Below, in pieces: positions 7,329 through 15,536 of a stretch of DNA of 64,000 bases (the stretch's first letter is position 1; each line of letters opens with the position of its first letter). A model generated the notes under the pieces. It was given only the letters and a program-made list of their open reading frames with translations, was not told the origin of the DNA and made no database searches. Source of the stretch: Sphingomonas edaphi (GTDB taxonomy: Bacteria; Pseudomonadota; Alphaproteobacteria; Sphingomonadales; Sphingomonadaceae); the NCBI RefSeq assembly GCF_003583725.1, contig NZ_QXTF01000001.1, positions 248,001 to 312,000 of the forward strand. Reading direction: 5' to 3'. A program made the position numbers and the translations under genes.

Positions 7329-9670
7329 TAGCGGTTCCCTCCGCTGGCCGACTTGATCGCAAGAAGCAGCCCCGTCCGGTCGTACCGATAAATGCTGTCT
7401 TGGCCGTTTACCTGGTCCGGGTCCGTTGCGAGGCGAAGGACCCTGCCTGACTGCGCGGACTGGACCGGTTCGCCGTGCGAGACGATGGTCAGGTCGGCGG
7501 ACAGTTCGTCACCGTCACCTATCACCAGATAGCCTGCCGCCTCCACAATGGGCCGCAGCATGTTTTGCATCCAGGCGTCGCCCTCGGGCAGGCGGCAAAC
7601 CAGTTGCGTCTGCGGACGGGCCGCGGTGCCAAGATGCTCCGCGAACAACCAGTGCGCGTCGACCAGTTCAGCCGGCTCGCCGCCGATCAGCGTGACCCCG
7701 TTTATCGCGCCGGGAACATCCGCCGGGATGACGTCGCGCTCGATGGACATCAGGTCAATGACTTCGCGGAAGGCGTAGCCGATCTCATGAGTGCCGTCGT
7801 TCAGGCGGAACACGCGCACCTTGCCGTCGAGTTCGTCCGGACGCTCGACGCCCGCCAGCGGCAGGATCGCTTCGCCAAGCTGGACCCGAAGCCGACCGGC
7901 GCTCGGGCGGATGGCGTCCGCGGCGACTTCCTCGATGCGGTCCACGACGCCCAGGCGAAGCGCTCGGCGCGCTCCATCCAAGCCGCGGAACAGCAGAACG
8001 GGAATCTCGTTCGAATTGACTGCCACGGGAACATCGGCGGTGTGCCCTCCCCGTTCCAAGGTTTCCAGCCGCACGCCACCGACCTGGGCCAGGCCCGCCG
8101 GATCGAACAGCAGGATGGGGCTGCCATCGTCGGCCAGCGTCGTGCCGGCATAAAGGCCAGTCGCCATAACGGCCGGCGCCGCCGGCTTCACCACCAGCTC
8201 CTCGTGGTCGTGAATGCGGTCGACGGCCAGCGCATATACATCGCCGCCCGCCGGACGAAGGACGATCAGCGTTCGCTCCTGGTCGTTCATGGCGCTCGGC
8301 AAGCCGAGGACGTCGGCCAGCGCGACTTCGGGTACGCGCCGACCACGAATGGTCGCGACCCCTGCGCCGCCGATGCGTTCCAGCGTGACACTGCCGCCGT
8401 TAGCGCGGACGATCTCTTCGATCGCGGAACGAGGAATGGCGAAGTGCTGGCTGCCTATTGAAACGGTCAATGCCGGGATAATCGTCAGCGTCAACGGAAC
8501 GCGTAGCACCATTCGCGTGCCCTTGCCCGGCGTCGAATCCAGCTCGACCAAGCCGCCGATGCGTTCGACGTTGGAGCGCACGACATCCATTCCTACGCCA
8601 CGTCCGGAGATCGCGGTCACTTCCTTGGCGGTGGACACGCCGGCTTCGAAGATCAGCGCCAGCTGCTCTGACCGGCTGAGTCGTGAAGCCACCTCGCGTT
8701 CGATCACTCCGTTGGCAACTGCCTTTTCGACCAGCTTCGACGCTTCGATTCCTTTGCCGTCGTCGGCGATCTCGATTAGGATCTGGTTGCCCGATTGGCG
8801 CGCCGAGACCGACAACAGGCCGATCTCGCGCTTGCCCGCCTTCAGCCGTTCCGCCGGCGTTTCGATGCCATGATCGACCGCGTTGCGAATGATGTGGGTC
8901 AGCGGATCGCGGATCATCTCAATCATCTCGCGGTCCAGCTCGACATCCCCGCCGTCGATATCGACCAGCACCTGCTTGCCAAGTTCCGTGCACAGGTCGC
9001 GAACCATGCGCGGCAGCGCGACGAACAAATTCTCGATCCGCTGCATGCGGGTGCGCGTAATCGCATCGCGCATTTCGGCGATAATGCCGGACAGTCGCTC
9101 GAACGCGCCGTCGACCGCGACGTCATCCGGCGCCTCTCGCAGCCGGCGCGCAAGCTCGTTGCGGGCCAGCACCATATCCGACACACCGGACATCACCCGG
9201 TCCAGCAATTCGACCGACAGGCGGATCGTCCGCGGCGTCGAGCTCGCCTTGCTCGCGGCATCGACGGCTGCCGGCATTGCAACTTGCTGCGCGGGCCCTT
9301 CCGCTCCGGGCGCCAGCGCGTCGATCAGTGCCGAATCATCGCCCTCAGGAACACCATCACCGGCGTCGATCGAGGCAATCATCTCGCCAATGCGGTCGAT
9401 AACGGCCAGCACCGCGCTGACCAGCGCTCCATCGGGATGACGGCGGCCAGCGCGGCAATCCGCCAGCGCATCCTCAGCCGCATGGCTAAGCGTCTCGAGG
9501 CGCGGAAAATCGAAAAAGCCGCAATTGCCCTTCACCGTGTGGACAAAGCGGAAGATGCTGTCGAGGCGGGCGCGATCGTCGGGATTGGCCTCCCACGCGA
9601 CGATTTCCCCGCCCAAAGCTTCGAGCATCTCCCGGCATTCCGCCACGAAATCGGCAATCAGGTCGTCCAT
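7328..9670 (-). CDS. cheA: Chemotaxis histidine kinase CheA, extended C-terminus
   Basis: 780 residues, ATG at 9670. Domains in order: Hpt at about 1-105 with phospho-accepting His44 in RFVHTVKGNCGFFDF; a short linker of about 40 residues where the usual P2 CheY-binding domain would be; dimerisation helices at about 145-205; the ATPase at about 205-395 with N box IIRNAVDHGIE, G1 IADDGKGI and G2 ISGRGVGMDVV; a CheW domain at about 395-525; a second CheW-like region at about 555-690; and a C-terminal segment of about 90 residues resembling a receiver without an evident phospho-Asp. The enzyme phosphorylates CheY and CheB. The last two modules are additions to the classical five-domain plan. Confidence 0.93.
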   Translation of the reverse strand: MDDLIADFVAECREMLEALGGEIVAWEANPDDRARLDSIFRFVHTVKGNCGFFDFPRLETLSHAAEDALADCRAGRRHPDGALVSAVLAVIDRIGEMIASIDAGDGVPEGDDSALIDALAPGAEGPAQQVAMPAAVDAASKASSTPRTIRLSVELLDRVMSGVSDMVLARNELARRLREAPDDVAVDGAFERLSGIIAEMRDAITRTRMQRIENLFVALPRMVRDLCTELGKQVLVDIDGGDVELDREMIEMIRDPLTHIIRNAVDHGIETPAERLKAGKREIGLLSVSARQSGNQILIEIADDGKGIEASKLVEKAVANGVIEREVASRLSRSEQLALIFEAGVSTAKEVTAISGRGVGMDVVRSNVERIGGLVELDSTPGKGTRMVLRVPLTLTIIPALTVSIGSQHFAIPRSAIEEIVRANGGSVTLERIGGAGVATIRGRRVPEVALADVLGLPSAMNDQERTLIVLRPAGGDVYALAVDRIHDHEELVVKPAAPAVMATGLYAGTTLADDGSPILLFDPAGLAQVGGVRLETLERGGHTADVPVAVNSNEIPVLLFRGLDGARRALRLGVVDRIEEVAADAIRPSAGRLRVQLGEAILPLAGVERPDELDGKVRVFRLNDGTHEIGYAFREVIDLMSIERDVIPADVPGAINGVTLIGGEPAELVDAHWLFAEHLGTAARPQTQLVCRLPEGDAWMQNMLRPIVEAAGYLVIGDGDELSADLTIVSHGEPVQSAQSGRVLRLATDPDQVNGQDSIYRYDRTGLLLAIKSASGGNR

Positions 9671-9724
9671 CTGCGGCAGGGCCCCACGCTCAAAAGCTGA
9701 TGGGTCCTCTATGCCGTCAAGGAG

Positions 9725-9739
9725 TTAACGGCTCGTTAG
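9725..9739. promoter_or_regulatory. Candidate CtrA box upstream of cheA
   Basis: TTAA at 9725-9728, seven bases, then TTAG at 9736-9739: one mismatch from the alphaproteobacterial CtrA consensus TTAA-N7-TTAA. It overlaps the chpT stop codon and lies about 55 bases before the cheA start. CtrA is the regulator phosphorylated through CckA and ChpT, both encoded in this window. This is a motif match only; such a sequence can occur by chance. Confidence 0.4.
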
Positions 9740-10377
9740 CCCTGTGCGGGCAGCGTCACGCCGATCAGCAGCACGTCGGCGCCAGGGTCGCTGAGCCGAA
9801 TCGTCCCGCCCCCTTGGGCGGCCAAGCTGTGCGCCAGCCAGGCTCCCGCGGCGCGCGGCTCGACCTCGCCGCCGGAATGGCCGTTAGAGATAGTCTCGCG
9901 GAGCTTGGGATCGAGCAAGATGCGCGGCCCCTCGGCGCGAATGACCATTTCAAGCGCTCCGTCCCGCCGCTCCGCACCGACGTCCAGCCGCCCACCCCTT
10001 ACCAAGGCATCACCCGCGATCATTGCCAGGTTGAGGAGCAGCTTGACCGCCCCCTTCTCCATCTTGTCGTCGGCGACCATCCAACCAAGCTCGGTCCGCT
10101 TGTCCGCGCCGTAGAGACCTTCCAGTGCCGCCTTAGCCTCGCGCGTGTCGATCTCGTCGCCAAACCCACCGGCCGCGCCGAATGCCAGCCGGAAGAACTT
10201 TAGCTTGTTCGCGCTCGCCTTGGCGCTTTCGGACAGCAGTTCCAGGCAGCGCTCCCGCATCTCGGGATCCTGCTCGTCGGCGAGCAACTCGATCCCGTTA
10301 TTGAGCGCCCCGACCGGCGAGAGGAGATCGTGGCAGAGACGCGAGCACAACAGGCTCGCCAGATCGATAGCGTTCAT
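9736..10377 (-). CDS. chpT: Histidine phosphotransferase ChpT
   Basis: 213 residues from the ATG at 10377; the open frame extends to 10452 but that would run almost into the divergent rluD. The N-terminus MNAIDLASLLCSRLCHDLLS with His16 in CHDLLSPVGALNNGIELL is the signature of ChpT, which takes phosphate from the CckA receiver and passes it to CtrA and CpdR in the cytoplasm. The rest is a degenerate ATPase-like domain without G boxes. The presence of cckA at 21117-23513 agrees. The gene is 65 bases upstream of cheA on the same strand. Confidence 0.9.
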   Translation of the reverse strand: MNAIDLASLLCSRLCHDLLSPVGALNNGIELLADEQDPEMRERCLELLSESAKASANKLKFFRLAFGAAGGFGDEIDTREAKAALEGLYGADKRTELGWMVADDKMEKGAVKLLLNLAMIAGDALVRGGRLDVGAERRDGALEMVIRAEGPRILLDPKLRETISNGHSGGEVEPRAAGAWLAHSLAAQGGGTIRLSDPGADVLLIGVTLPAQG

Positions 10378-10463
10378 GGGATTGCCAATGCGCGAGACTT
10401 TAACCTGAAGCAAGGCTCTAGCGCCATTGAACAGCCGCCACTCAGTCCCCAAATAGGACTGGC

Positions 10464-11417
10464 ATGGCCGGGGGGCAGACCATCATCGAAGTCGCGTTGG
10501 ACGACAGCCAGGCCGGTTGGCGACTCGACCGTGCGCTAGCCGTGCAGGTTCCCACTCTTTCGCGCGAGCGGCTCAAGGTTCTAACCAAGGCTGGCGCGCT
10601 CACTAACGACGGCGGCGCAGTGCGCGATCCAGCGGTTAAGGTGAAGGGCAACGAGCGGTTCAAGCTGGCCATCCCCGATCCTACACCGGCGCATAACGAG
10701 CCACAGGAAATCCCGCTCGTGATCGCTTATGAGGACGAGCATCTGCTGGTCGTCGACAAGCCCGCGGGCCTCGTCGTCCATCCGGCAGCCGGAAACCGCG
10801 AGGGGACTTTGGTCAACGCGCTGCTCCATCATTGCGGCGGAAGCCTCAGCGGCATCGGCGGAGTAGCCCGGCCCGGCATCGTCCACCGCATCGACAAGGA
10901 CACATCGGGGCTGCTCGTGGTTGCCAAACATGATCGGGCGCACGAGGGTCTGGCAAAGCAGTTCGCCGACCATTCGATCGACCGCCGCTATCTTGCGATC
11001 GTGTCGGACGTGCCGCGTTTTGCGGAAGGCGCGGTCGACGCTCCGCTGGCCCGGTCCAGCCACGATCGGAAGAAGATTGCGATCGTCAGTGAAGGCAAGG
11101 GCAAGCGCGCGGTGACGCACTGGCGCAAGCTCAAGGATTTGAAGGACGCGGCACTGGTCGAATGCCGGCTGGAAACTGGCCGTACCCACCAAGTGCGCGT
11201 CCATATGGCGTCGATCGGCCATCCGCTGGTGGGCGACCCGGTCTACGGCCGCACTAAGAAGGCGCACCGCGAATTGCTGAAAAGCCTCGGCTTTCACCGG
11301 CAGGCGCTGCACGCAGCGCACCTCGGCTTTATTCATCCGGTCACGAAAGACCGTTTGTCGTTTGACAGTGCCCTTCCGTCGGACATGCAGGAACTGTTCA
11401 GCGCGCTTGGTGTATAG
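10464..11417 (+). CDS. rluD: 23S rRNA pseudouridine synthase RluD family
   Basis: 317 residues, ATG at 10464. An N-terminal S4 RNA-binding domain (about 15-75, GWRLDRALAVQVPTLSRERL) is followed by the RluA-family catalytic domain. The catalytic aspartate, about residue 144, sits in GIVHRIDKDTSGLLVVAK; the ECRLETGRTHQVRVHMASIG motif and the GDPVYG loop are also present. RluD makes pseudouridines in helix 69 of 23S rRNA. It is divergent from chpT and upstream of rpoH, a neighbourhood seen in other alphaproteobacteria. RluD against RluC is assigned from length and motifs. Confidence 0.93.
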   Translation: MAGGQTIIEVALDDSQAGWRLDRALAVQVPTLSRERLKVLTKAGALTNDGGAVRDPAVKVKGNERFKLAIPDPTPAHNEPQEIPLVIAYEDEHLLVVDKPAGLVVHPAAGNREGTLVNALLHHCGGSLSGIGGVARPGIVHRIDKDTSGLLVVAKHDRAHEGLAKQFADHSIDRRYLAIVSDVPRFAEGAVDAPLARSSHDRKKIAIVSEGKGKRAVTHWRKLKDLKDAALVECRLETGRTHQVRVHMASIGHPLVGDPVYGRTKKAHRELLKSLGFHRQALHAAHLGFIHPVTKDRLSFDSALPSDMQELFSALGV

Positions 11418-11432
11418 GTTTTAAACGGGTAA

Positions 11433-11453
11433 GGAGCGCGGCTCAGCCGCTCC
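11433..11453 (+). promoter_or_regulatory. Hairpin in the rluD-rpoH gap
   Basis: GGAG at 11433-11436 pairs with CTCC at 11450-11453, and CGGC at 11439-11442 pairs with GCCG at 11446-11449, separated by a two-base bulge. No T tract follows, so it is a weak terminator candidate for rluD; alternatively it is a leader structure of rpoH, ending 23 bases before its ATG. Confidence 0.3.
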
Positions 11454-11476
11454 GGCCCTTGGGAGTGAACGATACG

Positions 11477-12385
11477 ATGGCGAATGGAAAAGGGGTTGTG
11501 TCGATTCCCGCTTCGGGCGGGGAAGCCGGGCTCAACCGCTACCTCAGCGAGATCAAGAAATTCCCGATTCTCGCTCCCGAAGAGGAATATATGCTGGCCA
11601 AGCGCTGGCGCGAGCATAACGACACCGATGCTGCGGCGCGGCTCGTCAACTCACACCTTCGTCTCGTCGCGAAAATCGCAATGGGCTACCGCGGATATGG
11701 CCTGCCGGTCAGCGAGCTGATTTCCGAAGGCAATATCGGCCTGATGCAGGGTGTGAAGAAATTTGAGCCGGACCGGGGCTTCCGCCTCGCCACTTACGCC
11801 ATGTGGTGGATCCGCGCCTCAATCCAGGAATTCATCCTCCGCTCGTGGAGCCTCGTGAAAATGGGCACCACCGCGGCGCAGAAGAAGCTATTCTTCAACC
11901 TTCGCCGGATGAAGAACCAGATCGATGCGTTTGAGGAAGGCGACCTGAAGCCCGAAGCCGTCGCCAAGATAGCCACCGACCTCGGCGTGACCGAGGAAGA
12001 GGTCATCTCAATGAACCGCCGGATGGGCATGGGCGGCGATACGTCACTCAATGCGCCCCTGCGCAGCAGCGAGGATGGCGAAGGCCAGTGGCAGGATTTC
12101 CTCGTCTCCGAAGCGCCGCTCCAGGACGAAATCATCGCCGACGACGAGGAACGCCGCGTTCGCCACGACTTGCTCGTTGAGGCAATGGACAGCCTCAACG
12201 ACCGCGAGAAGCACATCCTGACCGAACGCCGGCTGATCGACGAGCCGAAGACGCTCGAAGATCTGAGCCAAGTCTACGGCGTGAGCCGCGAACGCATCCG
12301 CCAGATTGAGGTTCGTGCATTCGAAAAGCTGCAGGCCGCGCTCATCCGCCTAGCCGGCGAGCAAAGGTTGCTCCCCGCCGCTTAA
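11477..12385 (+). CDS. rpoH: RNA polymerase sigma-32 factor RpoH
   Basis: 302 residues from the ATG at 11477, which has GGGAG 11 bases upstream; GTG 11465 and TTG 11459 are poorer alternatives. Heat-shock sigma factor directing transcription of chaperone and protease genes. The family-specific RpoH box QKKLFFNLRRMK is present, with region 2 (LVAKIAMGYRGYGLPVSELI, then ATYAMWWIRASIQEFI) and the region 4 helix-turn-helix YGVSRERIRQIEVRAFEKL. The length matches. Alphaproteobacteria often have two rpoH paralogues; only one is here. Confidence 0.96.
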   Translation: MANGKGVVSIPASGGEAGLNRYLSEIKKFPILAPEEEYMLAKRWREHNDTDAAARLVNSHLRLVAKIAMGYRGYGLPVSELISEGNIGLMQGVKKFEPDRGFRLATYAMWWIRASIQEFILRSWSLVKMGTTAAQKKLFFNLRRMKNQIDAFEEGDLKPEAVAKIATDLGVTEEEVISMNRRMGMGGDTSLNAPLRSSEDGEGQWQDFLVSEAPLQDEIIADDEERRVRHDLLVEAMDSLNDREKHILTERRLIDEPKTLEDLSQVYGVSRERIRQIEVRAFEKLQAALIRLAGEQRLLPAA

Positions 12386-12391
12386 CGCCAT

Positions 12392-12459
12392 CGTCATTGC
12401 AAGTATCGCGAAGCAATCCAGCCGCAAAACTGGGTTGCTTCGTCGCGTTCGCGATGACG
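12392..12459. repeat. Palindromic intergenic repeat
   Basis: The arm CGTCATTGC...CGCGAAGCAATCCAG is followed after a short loop by its imperfect inverted copy CTGGGTTGCTTCGTCGCG...GCGATGACG. Elements of this type, ending in (C)GTCATTGCGA and carrying GAAGCAATCC, are dispersed in many alphaproteobacterial genomes. The RNA would form a long stem just after the rpoH stop and could end or protect that transcript. Only one copy is seen in this window. Confidence 0.7.
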
Positions 12460-12689
12460 GCAGTGGGTCGAAGGAAATCATAGCGACGGGACTGCACTCG
12501 GTAGAGTGGTGAAGTTGGCGAAGCGCCCAACCCCTGCGCCCGCCAGACGGTGACAATGTTGCGGCGCGCGGCCGCCGTGCCCTCTTGCCTTCGCATGCAA
12601 AGAGTCCGACGCTCCTTGCTTGGAGAGCGCTGGCCGCTCGACGCGCGACTCGCGCCCCCGCCACAAGCAGACGGAGGAAGGAGAGTCGC
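12460..12689. other. Gap between rpoH repeat and EF-G-like gene
   Basis: No convincing gene. It contains a small hairpin at about 12513-12531 (GTTGGCG/CGCCCAAC) and, at the end, the strong ribosome site GGAGGAAGGAGAG of the next gene at 12673-12685. Open frames crossing it on both strands have no recognisable product. A promoter for the EF-G-like gene must lie here or further upstream, but no motif stands out. Confidence 0.5.
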
Positions 12690-14732
12690 ATGCCTAATTC
12701 GGCAAAAGGGGGAGAATCCACGGGCACGAGGGTCATTGCGCTGGTTGGACCGGCCGGCGCAGGAAAGACTAGTCTGGCGGAAGCAATGCTGTTCGCCAGC
12801 GGAACGACCGACCGGCAGGGTTCGGTCGGAGCCGGCACATCCATCGGTGACAGCAGCGCGGAAGCGCGCTCCCGGGGAGGATCGACCGAAACCAACCTCT
12901 ACAACTTCACCTATCTCGGCGGTAAATTCGCGATCATCGACGCGCCTGGCTCGATCGGCTTTTCAGCCGACGCCGCGCGCGGCATTGCCGCTGCGGACGT
13001 CGCCATCGTCGTCGTCGATCCCGATCCCTCGCGCGCCGCGCTTGCCGCGCCGGCCCTTAGGATGCTCGACGAACAAGGCATACCTCACATCCTCTTCGTC
13101 AACCGCATAGACCAGGCTCATGGCCGCATCCGCGACCTACTTACCGCCCTGCAACCGATGAGCGTGTCGCCGCTCATCGCCCGGCAAATTCCGATCCGCG
13201 AAGGCGACAAGGTCACCGGCTTCGTTGATGTCGCGCTTGAACGGGCGTTTCATTACGTCCCCGGCAAGCCGTCTGAGCAGATTGCGCTGCCCGATGACCT
13301 CGCCGAGCGCGAGGCGGAGGCGCGCACCCATCTGCTGGAACAACTCGCCGACCATGACGACGCCCTCCTCGAACAATTGCTGATGGACGAGGTACCCGAA
13401 CCGGGGACGATCTTCGCCGACCTTAAGCGCGAGACGGGCGACAATCTGGGAGTGTCGGTCTTGTTCGGTTCGGCTGAGAACGGTTGTGGCGTTCGCCGTC
13501 TGTTAAAGGCGCTCCGCCATGAAGCGCCGGGACCGGAATCGACGGCCAACCGCCTCGGTGTCGAGTCCCCGGCCCTCTATGCCTTCAAAATCTCCCACGG
13601 CGGCTCCGTCGGCCGGCTGGCGATGACCCGGGCGCTTGGCGGCGCGATCCATGAAAGCTCCGACTTCAATTCGTCCAGCGATCATTCTGGTCGTCTCGGC
13701 GCGCTGTTTAGCGTCCAGGGCGACAAAACTGCCAAGGTCAGCGAAGCGCAGGACGGTGACATCGTCGCGGTGGCCAAGGCCGATGGTGTCCGCGCCGGCG
13801 ACTGGCTGGGCAGCGCCGCCTTGCCCCAACCGATCGAACTCTCCTTGCCCTCACGCAACTGCGCGCTGGCAATCGAACCTGCCGACCGGAAGGACGATGT
13901 GCGTTTGTCAGGAGCGCTTGCCCGCATTCTCGAGGAAGACCCCAGCCTGTCGCTCGAACAGGACGAATCCAGCCACGAAATGAGGTTACGCGGCGTCAAC
14001 GATGAGCATCTCAAGACGACGCTGGCCAAGCTCAAGCGGCGCTACGGCGTCGAAGTGAAGCATCACGCGCCGTCAATCGGCTACCGGGAATCCATCCGGA
14101 AACCGGTGACGATGAAGGGACGGCACAAGAAGCAGTCTGGCGGCCACGGCCAGTTCGGCGACGTCATCATCGAAGTGCGCCCACTGGGCCGTGGCGACGG
14201 ATTCAACTTCGACGAGAAAATCCACGGCGGCGCCATCCCGAAGCAGTGGATTCCTGCAGTCGAACAGGGCGTGCGTGACGCGATGGGCAAAGGGCCGCTT
14301 GGCTTCCCCGTCGTCGACGTCGCCGTAACCCTCATCGATGGCAGCTACCACAGTGTCGATTCCAGCGAACTTGCCTTCCGCCTTGCCGGCCGGATCGCGA
14401 TGCAGGAAGCGCTTGCGCAGGCAGCCGCGCATCTGCTTGAGCCGGTTCAGAAACTGGTGCTCGTGACGCCGGCGGCGTCAAGCAGCCGAGTGTCCTCGGC
14501 CGTTGCCAGCCGCCGGGGCCAGATGCTGGGCATGGGCCCGCGCGATGGCTGGACCGGCTGGGACCGGATCGAAGCGCTGATTCCGGAGAGCGAGCTCGAT
14601 GGACTCGAGGCTGAACTCCGCTCCCTAAGCCAGGGCCTCGCCAGCTACGAGGCGGAGTTCGACCATCTGGCCGAGCTCAACGGTCATTTGGCCGAGAAGG
14701 TGATGAAGCAGCACGTGGCCGAACCGGCCTGA
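12690..14732 (+). CDS. Elongation factor G-like protein (EF-G2 type)
   Basis: 680 residues from the ATG at 12690, chosen for its strong ribosome site; the frame runs back to 12585 without family similarity. All EF-G domains are present: a GTPase at about 14-270 with P-loop GPAGAGKT (20-27) and G4 VNRID, then domains II to V, including GRHKKQSGGHGQFGDV in domain IV. It is shorter than a translocating EF-G (about 690-700), and the switch II motif is DAPGSIGF where EF-G has DTPGHVDF, so the catalytic His is Ser88. The P-loop also differs from the EF-G AHIDAGKT. It therefore belongs to the EF-G2 group of accessory GTPases. Its role is not known; no tufA or rpsL operon is nearby, so it is not the housekeeping fusA. 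Confidence 0.88.
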   Translation: MPNSAKGGESTGTRVIALVGPAGAGKTSLAEAMLFASGTTDRQGSVGAGTSIGDSSAEARSRGGSTETNLYNFTYLGGKFAIIDAPGSIGFSADAARGIAAADVAIVVVDPDPSRAALAAPALRMLDEQGIPHILFVNRIDQAHGRIRDLLTALQPMSVSPLIARQIPIREGDKVTGFVDVALERAFHYVPGKPSEQIALPDDLAEREAEARTHLLEQLADHDDALLEQLLMDEVPEPGTIFADLKRETGDNLGVSVLFGSAENGCGVRRLLKALRHEAPGPESTANRLGVESPALYAFKISHGGSVGRLAMTRALGGAIHESSDFNSSSDHSGRLGALFSVQGDKTAKVSEAQDGDIVAVAKADGVRAGDWLGSAALPQPIELSLPSRNCALAIEPADRKDDVRLSGALARILEEDPSLSLEQDESSHEMRLRGVNDEHLKTTLAKLKRRYGVEVKHHAPSIGYRESIRKPVTMKGRHKKQSGGHGQFGDVIIEVRPLGRGDGFNFDEKIHGGAIPKQWIPAVEQGVRDAMGKGPLGFPVVDVAVTLIDGSYHSVDSSELAFRLAGRIAMQEALAQAAAHLLEPVQKLVLVTPAASSSRVSSAVASRRGQMLGMGPRDGWTGWDRIEALIPESELDGLEAELRSLSQGLASYEAEFDHLAELNGHLAEKVMKQHVAEPA

Positions 14733-14735
14733 TGC

Positions 14736-15536
14736 TCAGGCCAGTCCCGGCACCGTTATGATGGGATGCCAATCGCCAAGCCCGTGCCGGCGTGCAAAAT
14801 CGTCCGGCACGGGTTCACCTTCATGAATGCCGTGACTGACGAACACCGCGTCGATCCCGTACCGCGCCGCGCCAAGAATGTCGGTTGGCAGCCCATCGCC
14901 AATGGCAAGCATTGCCTCTTTCGACGTGTTTCCGGCGAGCTTCCGGGCATGGTCGTAAATCGGTCCGTGCGGCTTCCCGTACCAGACGACCTCCCCGCCG
15001 AGCCCTTCGTAAATATCTGCCAGCGCACCCGCGCACGCCTCGCGGCGGCCCTGATGGATAACGACCCGATCAGGATTGAGGCAGTGCATCCGCACATGGT
15101 GAGCTGCAAGCGTCTCTAGCCGCTCGGTGTAGTCGGCCGGATCGCCCGACGGCTCGTCCAGCCCGGTGCAGGCAAGCTCGGTGAACTGCTCATCCGCTAG
15201 CATAACGCCATGCCGCAGGAGGTCGGAGCGATCTGCCTCGGTTCCAATGAACCCCACCGGACGCGTTGGATCGGTCAGCGCGGCAATACCCGCCTCTCCG
15301 CTACTAGTGATGGCGGCATACAGGTCGCGTGGGAGGCCGAACCGATCAAGCTGAGCTTGAACGGTATCCGCCGGCCTTGGCGCGTTGGTTAAAAGGACGA
15401 CCGTTCGTCCTTCGCTCCTGAAACGCTCGAATCGCTCAAGTACGCCTGGCAGCAATCCGGCGCCGTCATGCACGACACCCCAAATGTCGCAAAAAATCGC
15501 AGTGTATCGGCGATCGAGCCGGTCTAGCGGGCTCAC
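14736..15536 (-). CDS. HAD-superfamily class IIA hydrolase (TIGR01459 type)
   Basis: 266 residues from a GTG at 15536 that overlaps the symporter stop by 4 bases (GTGA); the longer open frame lies in that gene. The HAD motifs are visible: nucleophile in AIFCDIWGVVHDG, the second motif VVLLTNAP, the lysine in VVWYGKPHGPIY and the acidic motif AIGDGLPTDILGA. The layout is that of NagD/4-nitrophenylphosphatase-like class IIA enzymes; the DIWGV variant marks the TIGR01459 group common in alphaproteobacteria. The substrate is unknown. It is cotranscribed with the transporter, which may or may not be functionally related. Confidence 0.85.
   Translation of the reverse strand: MSPLDRLDRRYTAIFCDIWGVVHDGAGLLPGVLERFERFRSEGRTVVLLTNAPRPADTVQAQLDRFGLPRDLYAAITSSGEAGIAALTDPTRPVGFIGTEADRSDLLRHGVMLADEQFTELACTGLDEPSGDPADYTERLETLAAHHVRMHCLNPDRVVIHQGRREACAGALADIYEGLGGEVVWYGKPHGPIYDHARKLAGNTSKEAMLAIGDGLPTDILGAARYGIDAVFVSHGIHEGEPVPDDFARRHGLGDWHPIITVPGLA

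Noticed and set aside
7475-8461. 328-codon plus-strand open frame inside cheA
   Set aside because: It is antisense to the well-supported cheA with no family signature and no ribosome site.
12490-12545. tRNA-like pattern (CTCGGTAGAGTGG and a CCGCCA-like end)
   Set aside because: No cloverleaf can be formed: the T-loop GGTTCGAAT and a matching acceptor stem are missing.
12585-12689. N-terminal extension of the EF-G-like protein to 12585
   Set aside because: The extra 35 residues are basic and low in complexity, and a strong ribosome site stands directly before the ATG at 12690.
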